Notes: generated by a model not told the origin, from the sequence alone. Counted from the first letter of the stretch, positions 10,823-23,698 are shown. The stretch: 64,000 bases of DNA from Cycas panzhihuaensis (GCA_023213395.1 CM041465.1:170693741-170757740), one strand, 5' to 3'. Made by a program: numbers and translations.

Positions 10823-12033
10823 CCCAATGTGAACAACTCCCAAGCTGTCTTTGAATTTCTAGAATTTAACTTTGCCAAATACCTTTATAAATATATATGT
10901 TGTTTGGTCTTCAATGCTATAATGGGCCAATTCAATTTCTTCTGCTTGTACTAGTTTTCAAATGAAGTGATGTTGAGTCTCAATATGTTTCATTCTACCA
11001 TGAAAAATTTGATTCTTTTCCATTTGAATAGTGCTCTAATTATCACACCAAATTCTCATGGGACCTTTCTATTTTAGTTGGAAATCTTATAGTAGTATTC
11101 TCAACCAAACTAATTCATACGCACCTACTACAACTACTTTTTATTCTACCTCGACTGTAGATAAGGAAATTGTGTTTTATTTCTTTGTACTCCATGCTAT
11201 AGCTATTGATCCCATACTAAACATATAACCTATTGTTGATTTCCTGTCATCAATGTGTCCTGCCCAATCTGAGTCTGTATAGCCAGTTAACTAAAATTTT
11301 GGAGAAGCTTTGTAGTATAACCCATTTTCTAGAGTTCGTTTTAGATATTGGAGAATTCTCTTAGCTACTTACTAATGGGTGGTCTTTGGATCTTTCATAA
11401 ACCTAGACACAACACTAACTGAGTGTGTTATATCAGGTTGAGTGGATGTTAAATATATTAAGTTGCTGATAAGTTATTTGTAAAGTGTTGGGTCGACTGA
11501 TGTAGAGTTATCTAACTTAGAGAGTTTGATTCTAGTTTCATCTAGAGTTGCCAATGGTTTACAATTTATCATCCTAAACTTTTGTAATAAATCCAAAGTA
11601 TATTTCCATTGGGAAATGAAAATGCCCTTCTTGTCTTACCATACTTCTAAACCTAGGAAGCAATGCACTAGCCCCAAATCTGGTATCTCAAATTCTTTAC
11701 ACATAACATCTTTGAATTATCATAACAAGTGGGAGTCATTTCCATTATACACAAGGTCATCCATATAAATTCCTACTATTAGGATTGAATCTCCCTTGAT
11801 TTGAATATACAGATTAGGATTTGCTTGAGATCTTTCAAAACCTTAATCTCTGAAGTATTTATCTATGCAGGAATACTAAGACCTGGGTGCTTGTTTTAAA
11901 CCATAAAGTGCCTTTTTTAGTTTATACACTTTGTTCTCTGCCCCCTGAATTTAAAACTGAGGGGTTGAGTGATATAGATATCCTCTGATATAGCCATTAG
12001 GAAGGCACTTTTAACATCCATTTGGTAAACTTT
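10823..12033 (-). pseudogene. copia B reverse transcriptase (second part) and RNase H remnant
   Basis: Minus strand, continuing from 16291 across insertion H1: KVYQMDVKSAF spans the junction, followed by EDIYITQPLSFKF. The catalytic box region reads near YMDD (IYMDDL is recognisable at about 11755-11775 after frame correction). Further on come the RT connection with TRLDITxS-like words and the RNase H words (TDSDWAG-like and CDNQS-like), all with frameshifts. It ends at the polypurine tract. It is heavily decayed; the assignment rests on co-linearity with A and D. Confidence 0.8.
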
Positions 12034-12357
12034 TATTGAAATATATGACCATACCACCTAATGTAAAGTGGGCCTCCTAGTTTTATGCCTAATTATGTGG
12101 TGGAATAGTCTCAATTATGGTGACCTAATGGATGTAAATGTAATTATATTTGGCACTTTAGATTTATAAATATAGATCAAAATCCACCTTTGTTGCAACA
12201 TCATTTTATCATAATGTAAATATTATTCATTTATGAATTTTCACCTGTAAGGGTTTCCCACGGCAATATGGTATCCCATGCAATCTTTTTCTGCTTGTTA
12301 TCTGCCTGATGTGAAAGATCCTTTTGACCTTGTTTGCTTCAGTTACATTTTCTAACA
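12034..12357 (+). repeat. H1 5' LTR
   Basis: 324 bp, from TATTGAAATATATG (TG decayed to TA) to TTTTCTAACA. It pairs with 15968-16290. Confidence 0.92.
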
Positions 12358-12369
12358 TAGTATTAGAGT
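12358..12369 (+). other. H1 degenerate primer-binding site
   Basis: TAGTATTAGAGT immediately after the LTR differs from TGGTATCAGAGC by three transitions, consistent with a decayed tRNA-Met priming site. Confidence 0.8.
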
Positions 12370-15300
12370 ATGTAGGTCATGTAGAGGTAGATAAATGTTG
12401 TCAGAGGTCTAATCGATGGTGCCAAGTCATGCTAGCTTGCCCTTAGTAGATTGGCATGCCTGATAACCCTGTAGAACAACCACAGAGTGCAGATGATTGT
12501 TGAGGATCTCGAGAGCCTTCTATCCATTGTTTACAGGTATTCTGAGCTATATGGAGGTGTGTGGATGAGCATTTGAGAATGTCGTTTGAGCCTACTAAAG
12601 GTGTCAGATCCTTGTTTGACGTTGCCATTGAGTTTGGATGATGTAGACTTGATTGTCAGCCTCCTTGTTGCCAGTGGGAGAGTGTAGAAACCCTAGTGAG
12701 CCATTGTAGTACCGTGAAAATAATATTACAGTCAATTAAACAAAGGTATGCTTAATATAAATTTAGGGTTTGATAAATAATATCTACCTGTCTATTATTT
12801 TCAGTAGCCATGTTTTATTTAATACTATGTCACCTCTGTGTATTAATACTTATGCTGGTTGTGTGATATCTTTTGTCCTGGAATGATAAACTTCTATTCA
12901 CTGGTTAGAATTATATATGAGTCACATATATTTGTAGTTATGATGAGATCACCCATCATGGTTAATAAATATGTTGGCCATGTGATAATATTTTCGCTCA
13001 TTAGATGTATTTAGCTGCAAATATATTTGTGATATATAATTTGCTTGTTGATATATGTGTTTGTATTGGTCATTTGCATAAGTAATTCATGCCATCCTGC
13101 GTGTATATTATATTATGGCATGCATTTGCCTATTTATTATTGGTTGATTACATATATCTATCAATGTTTATGTGCTTATTATAGAGCTGTTTGTCACCCA
13201 TGTTGATTATTATTGATGTAATGTATTCAATTTACATTCGATGTTCAAAATATATGCAGCTTTCGTGTATGTTTTATCACCTATCTACATAACTGCATCT
13301 GCGTTGATTCTCTTTAAGAGTCACCCCTAAATGTGGTCTGTGCAGCCATCTAATTGTTGATTATTATGATGATGTTCATGTGATAAAATGGAGTCACTCA
13401 CCGTGATATATTTTAGCATTGCCTGCAATAAAATATTTGCCTCTATTCGTTATCTTTATGTGGATGATAAATTTCATGCCTGTGAATATATTCGTCTTCA
13501 ACTATTTATTTGCATGATTATTATCCTTGCAGCCGTGATATATTTGATGTCACAGCTTTATTTTTCATCACCCTGCATCATCCGTACATACATTTGTATG
13601 ATGATCGCTGACTACTTTAATTGCCTAGCACTTCAAATATATATTATTATTTGACATTTGATTATTATAGTTTGCCCATTGATTATTCAATAATCAATCA
13701 CCGTTTTTATATATCGTTTCACCGCGAGCTTATAAAGTCAACTTGGGGAATGATTTGTGACTTTATTAATATTTTGATATAATATTTCATTGCCCAACAT
13801 TGATCAATGGCATGAATTATCTTTTATATGTGTGCCTTTGATTTACCTCATATAGTTGTCCTTTGAATACTTCATCACTATCTTTGCATTATCATTAAGC
13901 TTTTTCATCATTTAGTTTCTACTTTAAGTGGGTGCCCTGAATGAATGATTAAAGTGGTGTACATATAATGGTATTATGAGGTGTTGTATGGTGATGGTTG
14001 TATAAATGGTGACTATTTCATGATTTTTGAGGTGATATTATGGTGTGGTGGCTATGAGGCATTCTAGTAATTGAGTGCTCTTTTAGCATGTGGTTGCAAA
14101 AGAGAGTGAGGCAAATTGATACTCTCTTATATGTATTTTACATGGGGAAGTTTATGGGCAAAGATTGATGAAGAAGGGCAAGATAATGTACTTGTTGCAT
14201 GTGTATTACATGGAAAGATTGGGCAAGTTTGATGGGCAAGATGAGACGAAGGTAGACTTGTTGCATGTAAGTTACATGGCAAGTTAAGTGTGTGTGTTTT
14301 AAAGGCAAGAGTAAGAGAGTATTTAGGCAAGATTAAGCAATCATTTGAGATGAGATTTGGTCTTGATTTGGGCTTGTTTTAAGGACAAGTTTGAGGGCAA
14401 TGATGGGTGAGACTAGGCGAGAAGAAGAAGAAGAAGAGCATGTTTGAGATACCTAGATTGTAACTTATTACAAACTCTGTTACTATTTTGAGTATGGCAT
14501 AAATCATTATACAAAGTTAACAAAATTTATGATTTATGTGATTATTCAGTGAAATAAGTATGATTTATTCATGATTATATTTGAGTTCAGTTGCACTAGA
14601 TGTATATGAGGTGATGAAGTTTAGAATTTGCTTGTATGATTGTCATTTGTGATGGACCATTCTACTTTGGCTAGTTGGACTGTTAGCATGAGGTTTATGG
14701 CCTGGTCTAATGCTAGTTTAACATGGGTGCATATCTGAACAAGTCTGATGTAGAACTGAAACAGTGTGTTTGATAAATTAAAGTGTGAATGGAAAGGTCT
14801 AAGACGAGATGCCTTAAAATCAGTTATGACTTTGTCATGGTATAGTACAGTTGGCCTGTAAGGTTACATTGCAGGTGGGTATCATGATGGTGAGGTTGGT
14901 GCAGGTTAAGGTTTGTCTCCCATGGTTTATTGGCATAAGCTAGAGTAGACAGGTATGGGATCCCTTGTTGTGACTATTTGTGGCATAATTCCCCCTTATG
15001 TTTTATGTTTGGACCAAGTTAGAAGCCTTCCATTTGTTTCCCTTAATGCATTGGAGTGCACACATCTTAGACAAAGATTACAGTAGCAGGATTGTAAGAG
15101 TTTGAAGCATATCGGTTGTTTAGCTTACAAACAATGTGATCTATAGGGGAAATGCATGTGATCAATGTAGATGTTATAGAGTTGTTGACATATCATACTA
15201 AGTATCATTTGGTTACAGGTTTTATCCTTCATTACTTCACTTTTTTGAGTCTTTATTCAACAAGTGTGGAGGTTTGTTTACCTAACATTGTGCTTGAGAT

Positions 15301-15956
15301 GGAAGCAAGATCTAGTGTTAGATTAATGATGAGGAGCTATTAGATGATGTGACTTGGATTGCAACCCCATGTTCCATTGACAGTTAAAGACCTGTAGGAT
15401 GATGGAAGATCATGGATCAGCATGCCAGTCAAAACTTCTGATAGATACCAGCGTTCTAATAAGTACAAATTCATAATGGAGATATGTATTGAAGTAATGT
15501 ACCTAGTTGGTTTGTAAGCTAGTAAGCTTATTACATAGGTGATCTATAGCAAGAAGAAGGATTAAGGTATGATGAGATATTTAGCACCAGTCTCTATGTT
15601 TTGGTCTATTTGATCCTTACTTTAGTAGCTTAAGATAGTTGGGTATCATATCATATCATATCAATGTTCCTTAACAAAGATTTAAACATGTGATTCACCT
15701 AGCTTAAGTGGCTTATCCTCTTGGTTTAGTGAGAGGAATATGGCTAAGTTGAATGGATAAAGTGTTAGGTGCAGAGAGATCTATATGGTTGCAGATCTAT
15801 TGGAGTATTTCCAAAGAATTGAGCACATACAAGGCATGGCACCGTTACATCCAAGTGAAGATCGCTACATCGACATTCGTTCATATTGGGTTGAGTAAGG
15901 TTATCCTTAAGAGAGGATTTATTCCCAATGATAATCCTTATTGCCCCACATTTACA
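12370..15956 (+). other. H1 interior, non-coding
   Basis: No retroviral domain was found in either strand. The open frames here are short and unrelated to any family I recognise. The block 14090-14300 carries repeated words (CTTGTTGCATGT, GTTACATGG, GGGCAAG) also present in element C at about 27640-27690. The last ~30 bases before the right LTR (CCCCACATTTACATTAAGAG) resemble the corresponding end of C. Confidence 0.7.
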
Positions 15957-15967
15957 TTAAGAGGGGA
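15957..15967 (+). other. H1 polypurine tract
   Basis: AAGAGGGGA directly precedes the 3' LTR TGTTAAAATATG. Confidence 0.8.
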
Positions 15968-16290
15968 TGTTAAAATATGTGACCATACCACCTAATGTAA
16001 AGTGGGCCTTCTAGTTTTATGCCTAATTATGTGGTGGAATAGTCTCGATTGTGGTGACCTAATGGATGTAAATATAATTATATTTGGCACTTTATATCTA
16101 TAAATATGGATCAAAGTCCACCTTTGCTGCAACATCATTTTGTCATAATATAAATATTATTCATTTATGGGTTTTAACCTGTAAGGGTTTCCCACGGTAA
16201 TATGGTGTCCCATCCGATCTGTTTCTGTTTGTTATATGCTTGATGTGAAAGATCTTGTCAACCTTGTTTGCTTCAGTTACATTTTCTAAC
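15968..16290 (+). repeat. H1 3' LTR
   Basis: 323 bp starting TGTTAAAATATGTG. The terminal bases of the expected ..TAACA end merge with the TSD ACTTT, implying a small terminal deletion. Confidence 0.9.
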
Positions 16291-16560
16291 TTTCCAACCA
16301 ATTTGGGCTACTAAGCTCATCATCATTTTAACCATTTTCATCTGAGTAATAGGGGCAAAAATTTTAGTATAGTCAATGCCCTCATTTTGGATATAACCTT
16401 TAGTAACCAATCTAGCCTTGTATTTGTCAATTGATCTATCTGAACAAAACTTGGTTTTGTACATCCATTTGGTGCCAACAGTCTTTTCCTTTAGAGGTAA
16501 ATTGACTAGCTCCCAAGTGTCTATTTTAACAATAGAGTTACATTCATCTTCCATTACTTT
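16291..16560 (-). pseudogene. copia B reverse transcriptase remnant, first part
   Basis: The minus strand begins MEDECNSIVKIDTWELVNLP, then VGTKWMYKTKF, YKARLVTKGYIQNEGIDYTK and IGWK before H1 interrupts. It is the N-terminal fingers region of copia RT and is free of stops over 93 codons, better preserved than the same region in A. It resumes at 12033. Confidence 0.9.
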
Positions 16561-16599
16561 TCACCAATATTCATGTTGATTGGCATCGTCAAAGATTTG

Positions 16600-17720
16600 A
16601 GGCTTATGAGTCTCCAATATTTTGCTCATGAGGGTAGAATTAACCTTATGTGAGTGTGTGGATTACGATTATTATCCAATATGTCACCTAAGTCATGATT
16701 TCGATAAACCCATTTTGGTAGATTTTATGGTAAAGGTTGAGAGGAAGTTCCCTACCCACTAGGTTCATTGATGAGTCTTCTAGAGTCAAATATGGGAGGC
16801 ACATATTTGGATTTGGATGATGTATCAAACTTGATTGCAACTTCCTTTTTCTTTTCTTAAATGCCTTGATAATATGCATTCTCCTAGAATTTAACATCTC
16901 TACTTAACATGACTTATTTTTATTTGGGGTTATAAACTTTGTATGATTTAGATGTTTCACTATAATTAAGGAATATACATTTGATGCTATGATTGTCCAA
17001 CTTGGATCTTTGTTGATCAGGAATGTGAATATAGGGTAGGCATCTGAAGACTCTAAGATGATGTATGCTTGGCTTGTAATTGGTCCAAGCTTCTTCAGGA
17101 GTTTTCCATCTAAGGGCTTTAGTGGAGCACCTATTGAGTAAATAAACAGTTGTATATATTGTTTTAGCCTAAAATTCATGTCCTAAATCCTTGTCCTTTA
17201 ATATACACCTAGCCATTTCGACTATTGTACGATTTTTCCTCTCTACTACACCATTTTGCTATGGGGTGTAGGGATTAGCGAATTATCTTCTAATGCCATG
17301 GTGAACACAATAGTCCCTAAATACATTGGAGATAAATTCTCCCCTATTATTTGATCTTAGGGATAATACCTTGTATCCACTTCATCGCTCCACAAAGGTT
17401 TTGAAGTCAACAAAGTGTTGAAAGGCATATGATTTGTATTTGAGGAAGAATACCCATATCTTCCTTGTGAAATCATTTATGAATGTGATGAAGTACCTAG
17501 CACCTACTAGTGAGGGAATGTTCATAGGACCACAGATATCTATATATACTAATTGGAGTGGACCCAATGCTTGATGATTAGAGTCTAGAAAGCTTTCCCT
17601 ATGGTTTTTGCTAAGAAGACATCCTTCACATAGGTTTTTTCTCACTTCAATATATGGTAATCAATTTGCCATATCCATTCACTTCATAAGGGCTAAACTA
17701 TTATAATTAAGATGGCCAAT
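16600..17720 (-). pseudogene. copia B integrase remnant
   Basis: The minus strand shows a CEGCLLSKNHRE zinc-binding end, then LQLVYIDICGPMNIPSLVG with the first catalytic Asp intact (around 17550). The second is Asn (SNNRGEF), and the Glu is intact (NGVVERKNRT, near 17230). The C-terminal part includes EEAWTNYKPSIHHLRVFRCL and IKCIFLNYSETSKSYKVYN. Multiple stops and frameshifts. It is useful as a reference for the same domain in A, which lost all three catalytic residues. Confidence 0.87.
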
Positions 17721-17759
17721 TCTTCTACGCCATAATTTATTATCTAAATTAGCTAAAGT

Positions 17760-18140
17760 TTTTAGGGCATATGTATCTAAAGGAGTAAGAATTTGTTTAA
17801 ATAATCGATCCTTAGTCATCTTCCTTTTTACCACTATAGCTTTGTTTATCTTTGATTACACACTCACCATTGTCAAAGATAACTTTGTAGTCTTGTTCCA
17901 TCGTCTGCCTTACAGATAATAAGTTTTTCTTTAGAGCTAGGATATAAAAGACATCATTAAGATGTTTATATTCTCTTATATCTGTCATTAGGGCTATATT
18001 ACCTCTACCAACTGATTCGTGGGAGGTATCATCTCCAAACATTATGGATCCCTTCATACTTTTATCTAATATTCAAAATAAGTGTTCCTTTTGGGTTATA
18101 TGGGTTGAACAACCTGAGTTAATATACCAGCTGTCATCCT
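17760..18140 (-). pseudogene. copia B protease remnant, catalytic Asp lost
   Basis: The minus strand reads DSWYINSGCSTHITQKEH near 18120: the family motif WYxDSG has Asn in place of the catalytic Asp (GAC to AAC). It continues as MFGDDTSHESVGRGNIALMT, LKKNLLSVRQTMEQ and YKVIFDNGECVIKDK. It differs from A, where the Asp survives and the Ser was lost, so the two copies decayed independently. Confidence 0.85.
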
Positions 18141-18179
18141 CTTCCTCCTTGGCAGTAAAGTTGGATTAAAATAATCTGT

Positions 18180-19300
18180 TATTATCCCTTAATTCAATTA
18201 TGTTATGGTCACTTCCTCTAGTAGGTGGTCTATGTTTTCAAAAATACTTATCTTCTAAATGACCACTTCTATGACAATAAGAACAATACAAAGGATCTCT
18301 CCTTCTATAGCTTAAACTTTTGCTTCATGGATGTGATCTATCAACATTGAAAGGTCTCCCTTTTTCCTCATAATATGGAGGAGGATTTTCTCTTAGTCTA
18401 TTATCATAATAATCCTAATTGGACCTTGATGATTGAGGATTGCCTTAACAATTTAGACAACAAGTATGTCCTTCAAATTGTTTCATTTGGTTTGTATACC
18501 TAGGAGGGTTCTCATTTTGTTAATGTCCTTTTTGTCTCATTTGATACGAGGCTTGATACTTAGGAGGGTTTTATCTAACATCCCTTCTAGGGTTCTTATC
18601 CATTCTCTTGAGAGGTGATTCCTTAGACCTTGAAGTTTTTGCTTGAGAATTTGATTGAATTCGAGCCTTAGTGACAAAAGCATGCTCAAGTGATTCATTG
18701 GCATTTTATTGTTCTTCTACTAACATGAGCATAGCACTAAGTTATTCTACTTTTAATGTACTTAGTTCCTTTGACATATCTATGCTTGTGGTAACCATTT
18801 TAAATCTTCTAACTGCACCAACACATCTTAAGATTCATTCAACCACCCTTTGTTCAGTTAAAGTATCCCCAAAAGACCTCATTTGGTTGACTATATCTTG
18901 CACCTTTGTCATGAAGTCAGTTATTATTTTTACGGGCATCATATGTAAGTTCTCAAACTTGCTTCTAAGATTTTGGAGCTTAGAGGATATAGCTCCTTTA
19001 TATATCAACTGAAGTATATTCCATGATTCTTTTGATTTGGTGGATTCACTAACCCGAGGGAAGACATGGTCTTCTAGTGTACAAAATATTAGTGCGAGAG
19101 CCTCGTTGTCCTTCTTGACATTTTCTTTATAAGTAACTTTTTCCACATCAGTTGTATTTGGACCTAACTTATTATACCCTGATTTCACAATCCCCTACAT
19201 CTTGTTACCTATGAGGATGGGTCTCATCCTCCTACTCTAATTCAAGAAGTTGTTCCTATTAAATTTTAGAATAATCATATTACCAGACTTGAGGCTATTT
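18180..19300 (-). pseudogene. gag: copia B gag remnant
   Basis: Minus-strand gag. The frame 19188-18835 is open for 117 residues, with KENVKKDNEALALIFCTLED, SKESWNILQLIYKGAISSKL and VQDIVNQMRSFGDTLTEQR. A knuckle near 18250 reads CSYCHRSGHLEDKYF: the fourth zinc ligand is Tyr instead of Cys. Upstream of the open frame, SRRMRP matches the start of gag in A. Same family as A by word-for-word similarity. Confidence 0.87.
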
Positions 19301-22300
19301 TTACTAAAGGTTTTAAAAAATGTGATAAATGATATGAGGTTTACAAGTATTTGAATTTAAATTTTGAACTAAGTGTCAATATCCCAAGTTTTACCCAAAG
19401 TTTCAAAAGTGAACTAATACCTAATAAGGCTTCTAGGCTCTAAATTTAGGGGTCTCTAAGGGAAACCTTTGGTTGCTATCCTATCTAGTGGTGCCTTCCA
19501 ACAAATGGAAAAATAAGGACCCAATATATCGGCACATGAGATCAAGGCTCAGCATACCTTAGTATGTAGGCCACTATAAAGGTTTTTACACCATTATGAA
19601 TTGTGGATCCACCTACGCTGGACTTATACCCAGCAATAGATCTAGTAGTAAAGGTTACATGAACCAAGGTGCTCACCCTCTCCAAGTCTAGCCTTGGTCT
19701 CCAAACACCAAAAAATGATAGGTTCTACACCTCATCCTACCACCTAATACACCTGATAGCTAAGGGCTTTCCTTGTCCAATATGAGTAGGCCAATTAGTG
19801 TGTGCATAGTGGTAAGTTTAGGGGTCTTAATCGTTCCCCTTGTAAGGCTAGAAATAAGGGTGATTAATTTGGGAGTTATCTTTTTAATATGATGATATAT
19901 TGATTAGAACTTGTGGTCTTTATTAGGATTTGAAAAGGTTTCTTTTATACCAGAAATAAAGTAACTAAAAGGAAAATAAATTCACTAAGCAAGAGAACAG
20001 TAAAGAATGAACAATAGAGATCAACTTATATGAAATAAAGATATCTTTCAAACTTTTAAAAGTATATATGTATTAACCTTTCCTTCAAATCTTAGTAAAT
20101 TAAGTAAATGAACTAATGAGCCTCTTCCTTTCCAAACAAGCAAAGAATACTAGATGACATGCAACCTAGTTTTTCAGCCTGATATGATGTACAAAGAAAG
20201 TAAGGATCTATATGTTCCTTTAATGCTTTAACAATGTAAGTCTGAACTCTAGTTGCTTTTAATGATAAATAAATATATATGTAATGATATTCTTTAACTA
20301 ATCTTGAAGCTTTCAAAAGTAATAAGAAGCTAAGGAAAAATGAAAAAATGATTTCTTATGTTAATATAGAATGAAATAACTTCTTTTCCAATGTATGCAA
20401 GATAGGAGATGACTAACTATCATTTTAAAAAATAAAGTAGATGTATATAAAACCTGAAATTTTGAAGTATAACCTTTACTTAAGATGATAAAAATATCAG
20501 AAAATAATAAGTTTTCAATAAGAAATATAGAAAGTAAACAAATGTAGCACAAATTATACCTGTTTGGTAAAGTAGCTCCACTTAGCTTGTTGATAGCTTT
20601 AAGTGCTAAATAACTAACTTTTGGATGTAAAATAGCATGAAAAATACAAATAAGAGCCAACAATAACTTCAAGAATAGATTATTAGTGATCAATAATAAG
20701 AATATAATCCTTTTTGAGACAATGAACTACTTGAACATTTATAAGATTAGGCCTATCAAGACTAAACAAGAAGCTCAAGATTACTAGCTTCAAACACCTA
20801 CAAAATGATGTCAAATTTAAGTAAAACCTATTCCAATTTGAAGAATATTAAAAACCCTTTCTAACAAATTTGACTGTTCAAAAAACAGGCTCTTGGAATT
20901 CAAGATATTGATGAATGAGTGAGAGGACCTTTCTAAGGGATTAAACTAGAGCCATGAGGCTTAGATGTTGCAAAAAAATCAAATTATATCTTGTAGGAAG
21001 ATGTGAAAATGCTCACATATAAATTAGAGATCTTTTAATGTGTCTTATGCCAAAGAAACTTAAGAAAAAAATTGCTTTAATATGCTAAACAATGAAGAAC
21101 TAAGTCTAATTAATTACCTCAACTTCATTGGCTTTAAACACCAACAAAATAGCTTCAAATCAGGCAAGAAAGTATACCAACAAGTAGAGGATTGAACTAG
21201 CTTTCCAACAAAATAGATAACTTAGAAAATGGATCTCGTATGCAAGAGTTATAGTAGAATAGGTGAAAGGACCTCTTTATAGTTAACAAAATGGAGGCTA
21301 AATAAAGGGGTCACTTTAAACTATTAAAACTCAGTCAAAACAGTTTCAAATCTAATAAATAAGTGGTCCATAGTGAAGCTCTCTGAACGACAAATGCGAT
21401 GGACCTAGTTTTGTTAAAAGCTGAGAATCCAGTGAGAAGATAGAGTAGAAAACATAATAGTACCTCTTTTAAAGAAACTATAAATAAAACTTTATATTTG
21501 AAAAGTGATTTAGCCCCTTTTAAAAAAAGACTTGAGGTCACATGTGAGTGAATATAGCCGAGGGCTACTGTATGAAGGGCACTGACCCTAAACTAACTTG
21601 CCCAGATTTCAAATAATGTTCAATATAGCTTGATTTCTCCAAACTTTAGAAAAATAAAAAATTTTGATTATAAAATACGTCGTCGTGAAAAATTAACATA
21701 ACATGGGCATAAAATCGATTGAAGAATCAATGAAAACATTGGAAATCTTGAATGAAATCAATTAGGAGAAGGACGCAGATGATCCACGATAAGGATCTAA
21801 TGAAAAACTTTTTAAAAAACATAACTTTTATATATAAAAAAAATCAGAAATGATTTGTGTGGCTGTCGAATGATATGGACAAGCAAAGGTGAGTAAATGA
21901 TACAAAAAGTGATCAAAATGATGACAAATCAATTAAGGATCATCAGAGAAGTTGCACCAATGATCTATAGATTGATTTTATGGAGAAAATTTAAAAATAT
22001 ATATATGAAGAAAATGGAGAATGTCAAATATACAAAAGTATGATGACAAAGGACACACGGAGACACAAAACAAACACATAGAACATAATATTATGCTTAA
22101 TGATGTCTAAAACTAGGTGTAGGGCCTGGGCATTTAAGATTCTAAAAAGAAAATTAAAGAAAAATGATAAATATTAAGTCAAAAGGAAAAACTAAGAGAG
22201 ATGGTGGGGTTTTAGAGACTAGAGAGAGTATGTATAGGTCTGAGGAGGATATCTCCACTTTTGGTACACGAAATGATGAACTATTTCTTTCATTGTGAAG

Positions 22301-22664
22301 ATAACTTGATTACGATCGAAAGAAGTAGTCACTTGATAGGGCTCTAATCACCGATTTGGGAGCTGGACTATTCTAAAGTTTAGGTTATCCATTTGTCCCA
22401 AAAACTAAACTAAAAGCTTTTGAAAAATGATGAAAAACTTTGAAAAAGTAGCCCCTTTCTCTCTGAATCTTTAATATCCTACACACAACTATCTTTCTTG
22501 CAAAAAACAGGAGTTAAATGTTCCAACAGAGTGTATGTGTATCAAATGGAGGCCACTCACATTAATATGTCAAATATTCAAATGTTAACCTTATTATAAA
22601 CTTTATTATAAAATAGAATAATAAACAAAATACAATATAGAATTTATCATTGATGAAACCGTGA
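19301..22664 (-). other. Long non-coding leader of copia B
   Basis: 3.4 kb between priming site and gag on the minus strand, AT-rich, with only short random open frames. The part at 19330-19870 matches the leader of A (2300-2850) well, so this end of the leader is a conserved feature of the family. Confidence 0.7.
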
Positions 22665-22676
22665 GCTCTGATACCA
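22665..22676 (-). other. copia B primer-binding site (tRNA-Met)
   Basis: Perfect TGGTATCAGAGC on the minus strand at the inner edge of the 5' LTR. Confidence 0.92.
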
Positions 22677-23034
22677 AATGAAAGACAAGGTGCAAAGCAG
22701 GACTTCACAATGGCGAGTGCATGATTGCTCTTTGAATTAAAAATCTCCAAATGAATAGTGGGTAGTATTAAAAAATACCAAGGAGGTATTCCCACCCCTT
22801 ATATAGATAATTTTGGGGAGGCAACAAGCACGTCAAATCGACTTGCACACATTTCAAATTAATATTTAAAAAATACGATTAATAACAGGAGCGCGTATCT
22901 TAATAAAGTTGTGTCAGAAAATGATGGCTAATGGCAGTTGATTTGTGGCTCAAGGTTCCCTAGGGAGCCCTAAAGGTGGCTTTGAGGGGCCCTAGGTGCA
23001 CATCTACATACAAACATTGGGTGTTATCATAACA
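22677..23034 (-). repeat. copia B 5' LTR
   Basis: Minus-strand LTR, ~358 bp, beginning TGTTATGATAACACCC. It pairs with 10460-10807 and carries an ~11 base segment (GGCAGTTGATT region) absent from the other copy. Confidence 0.9.
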
Positions 23035-23334
23035 CATATAAAACAGTATGGTTGAGAATACTTCTCCAAGATTTTCAACTAAAACAGAAAGACCCCACAA
23101 GAATTTGGTGTGATAATCAAAGTACTATTCAGATTGTAAAGAATCTGGTTTTTCATAGCAGAACAAAATACATTTAGACTTAGCATCACTTCATTCAAGA
23201 GTTAGTACAAGTAAAGGAGATTGAATTGGCTTATTATAGGACTGAAGATCAAGCAACAGATATTTTAACAAAAGCATTAGGCAAAGTCAAATTTCAAAAA
23301 TTCAGAGGTAATTTGGGAGTTGTTAACATTAGGC
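23035..23334 (+). pseudogene. copia A RNase H remnant, second part
   Basis: Resumes the frame cut at 10459: words include RPHKNLV-like out of frame and, in frame, KQKDPTRIWCDNQSTIQIV and VFHSRTKYI, then DQATDILTKALGKVKFQKF, the typical C-terminal end of copia pol. It is followed by the polypurine tract. Confidence 0.9.
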
Positions 23335-23339
23335 ATTAT

Positions 23340-23348
23340 GGGGGAGAA
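23340..23348 (+). other. copia A polypurine tract
   Basis: GGGGGAGAA directly before the 3' LTR of A. Confidence 0.88.
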
Positions 23349-23698
23349 TGTTAGGATAATACCCAATGCTCCTATATTAATGTGCACCTAGGGCCCTTCA
23401 AAGCCACCTTGGGCCTCCCTAGGTCACCTCAGGCCACCTAACAGCTACTGCCATTCGCCAAAAGTGCTGACACATCCATATTAAGGTATATATTTAATTA
23501 TTATTTAATATTATTTTAAATTTAGAATATGTTAGGTTGAGGCACTTGCCACCTCCTCAAAATTGCCTATAAATAAGGTTGGAATACCTCCCTAGTATTT
23601 TTTAACACTACCAATATTTCAATCGGAAGTTTAACTTACTCTTTTAAGCTATGCACTCGCTAATGTGATCAGTCATAGTCTGCACCTCGCTTCCAACA
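23349..23698 (+). repeat. copia A 3' LTR
   Basis: 350 bp, TGTTAGGATAATACCC ... CTTCCAACA. It is the same family as the LTRs of B (minus) and D (45032-45387). The next bases CAACT should be the TSD; its partner lies outside the window. Confidence 0.9.

Larger units (their letters stand above)
12034..16290 (+). mobile_element. Non-autonomous LTR element H1 (LARD-like), nested in RT of copia B
   Basis: LTRs of 324 and 323 bp (about 29 mismatches counted by eye) bound a 3.6 kb interior. A degenerate tRNA-Met priming site follows the left LTR and a polypurine tract precedes the right one. The TSD is ACTTT (12029-12033; right copy 16289-16293, where the last three LTR bases appear to have been lost). 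Removing the element restores the B reverse transcriptase across GWK|VYQMDVK. No gag or pol is visible inside. The interior shares a block with element C, so the two are related non-autonomous families. Confidence 0.9.
10460..23034 (-). mobile_element. Ty1-copia LTR retrotransposon B, nested in RNase H of copia A
   Basis: Minus-strand element of the same family as A and D. From right to left: 5' LTR, tRNA-Met priming site, 3.4 kb leader, gag, protease, integrase, RT first part, insertion H1, RT second part with RNase H, polypurine tract, 3' LTR. The TSD CATAT is at 10455-10459 and 23035-23039; the first T of the left LTR coincides with the last T of the TSD. Its LTRs have diverged visibly more than those of H1, G1 or C. 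Its genes are all interrupted. Confidence 0.9.
1..23698 (+). mobile_element. Ty1-copia LTR retrotransposon A, 5' LTR outside window, interrupted by two insertions
   Basis: The domain order gag, protease, integrase, reverse transcriptase, RNase H is copia-type. Its own sequence is 1-5635, 9274-10459 and 23035-23698; the gaps are insertions G1 and B. Reading frames resume on both sides of each gap: integrase to RT across G1, and the middle of RNase H across B. It ends in a 350 bp LTR with CAACT following. It is inserted in the integrase of a same-family element (D) just before the LVYIDIC motif. All genes contain stops, so it is dead. The 5' LTR should lie a few hundred bases left of position 1, judging from the leader length of sister element B. 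Confidence 0.88.
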
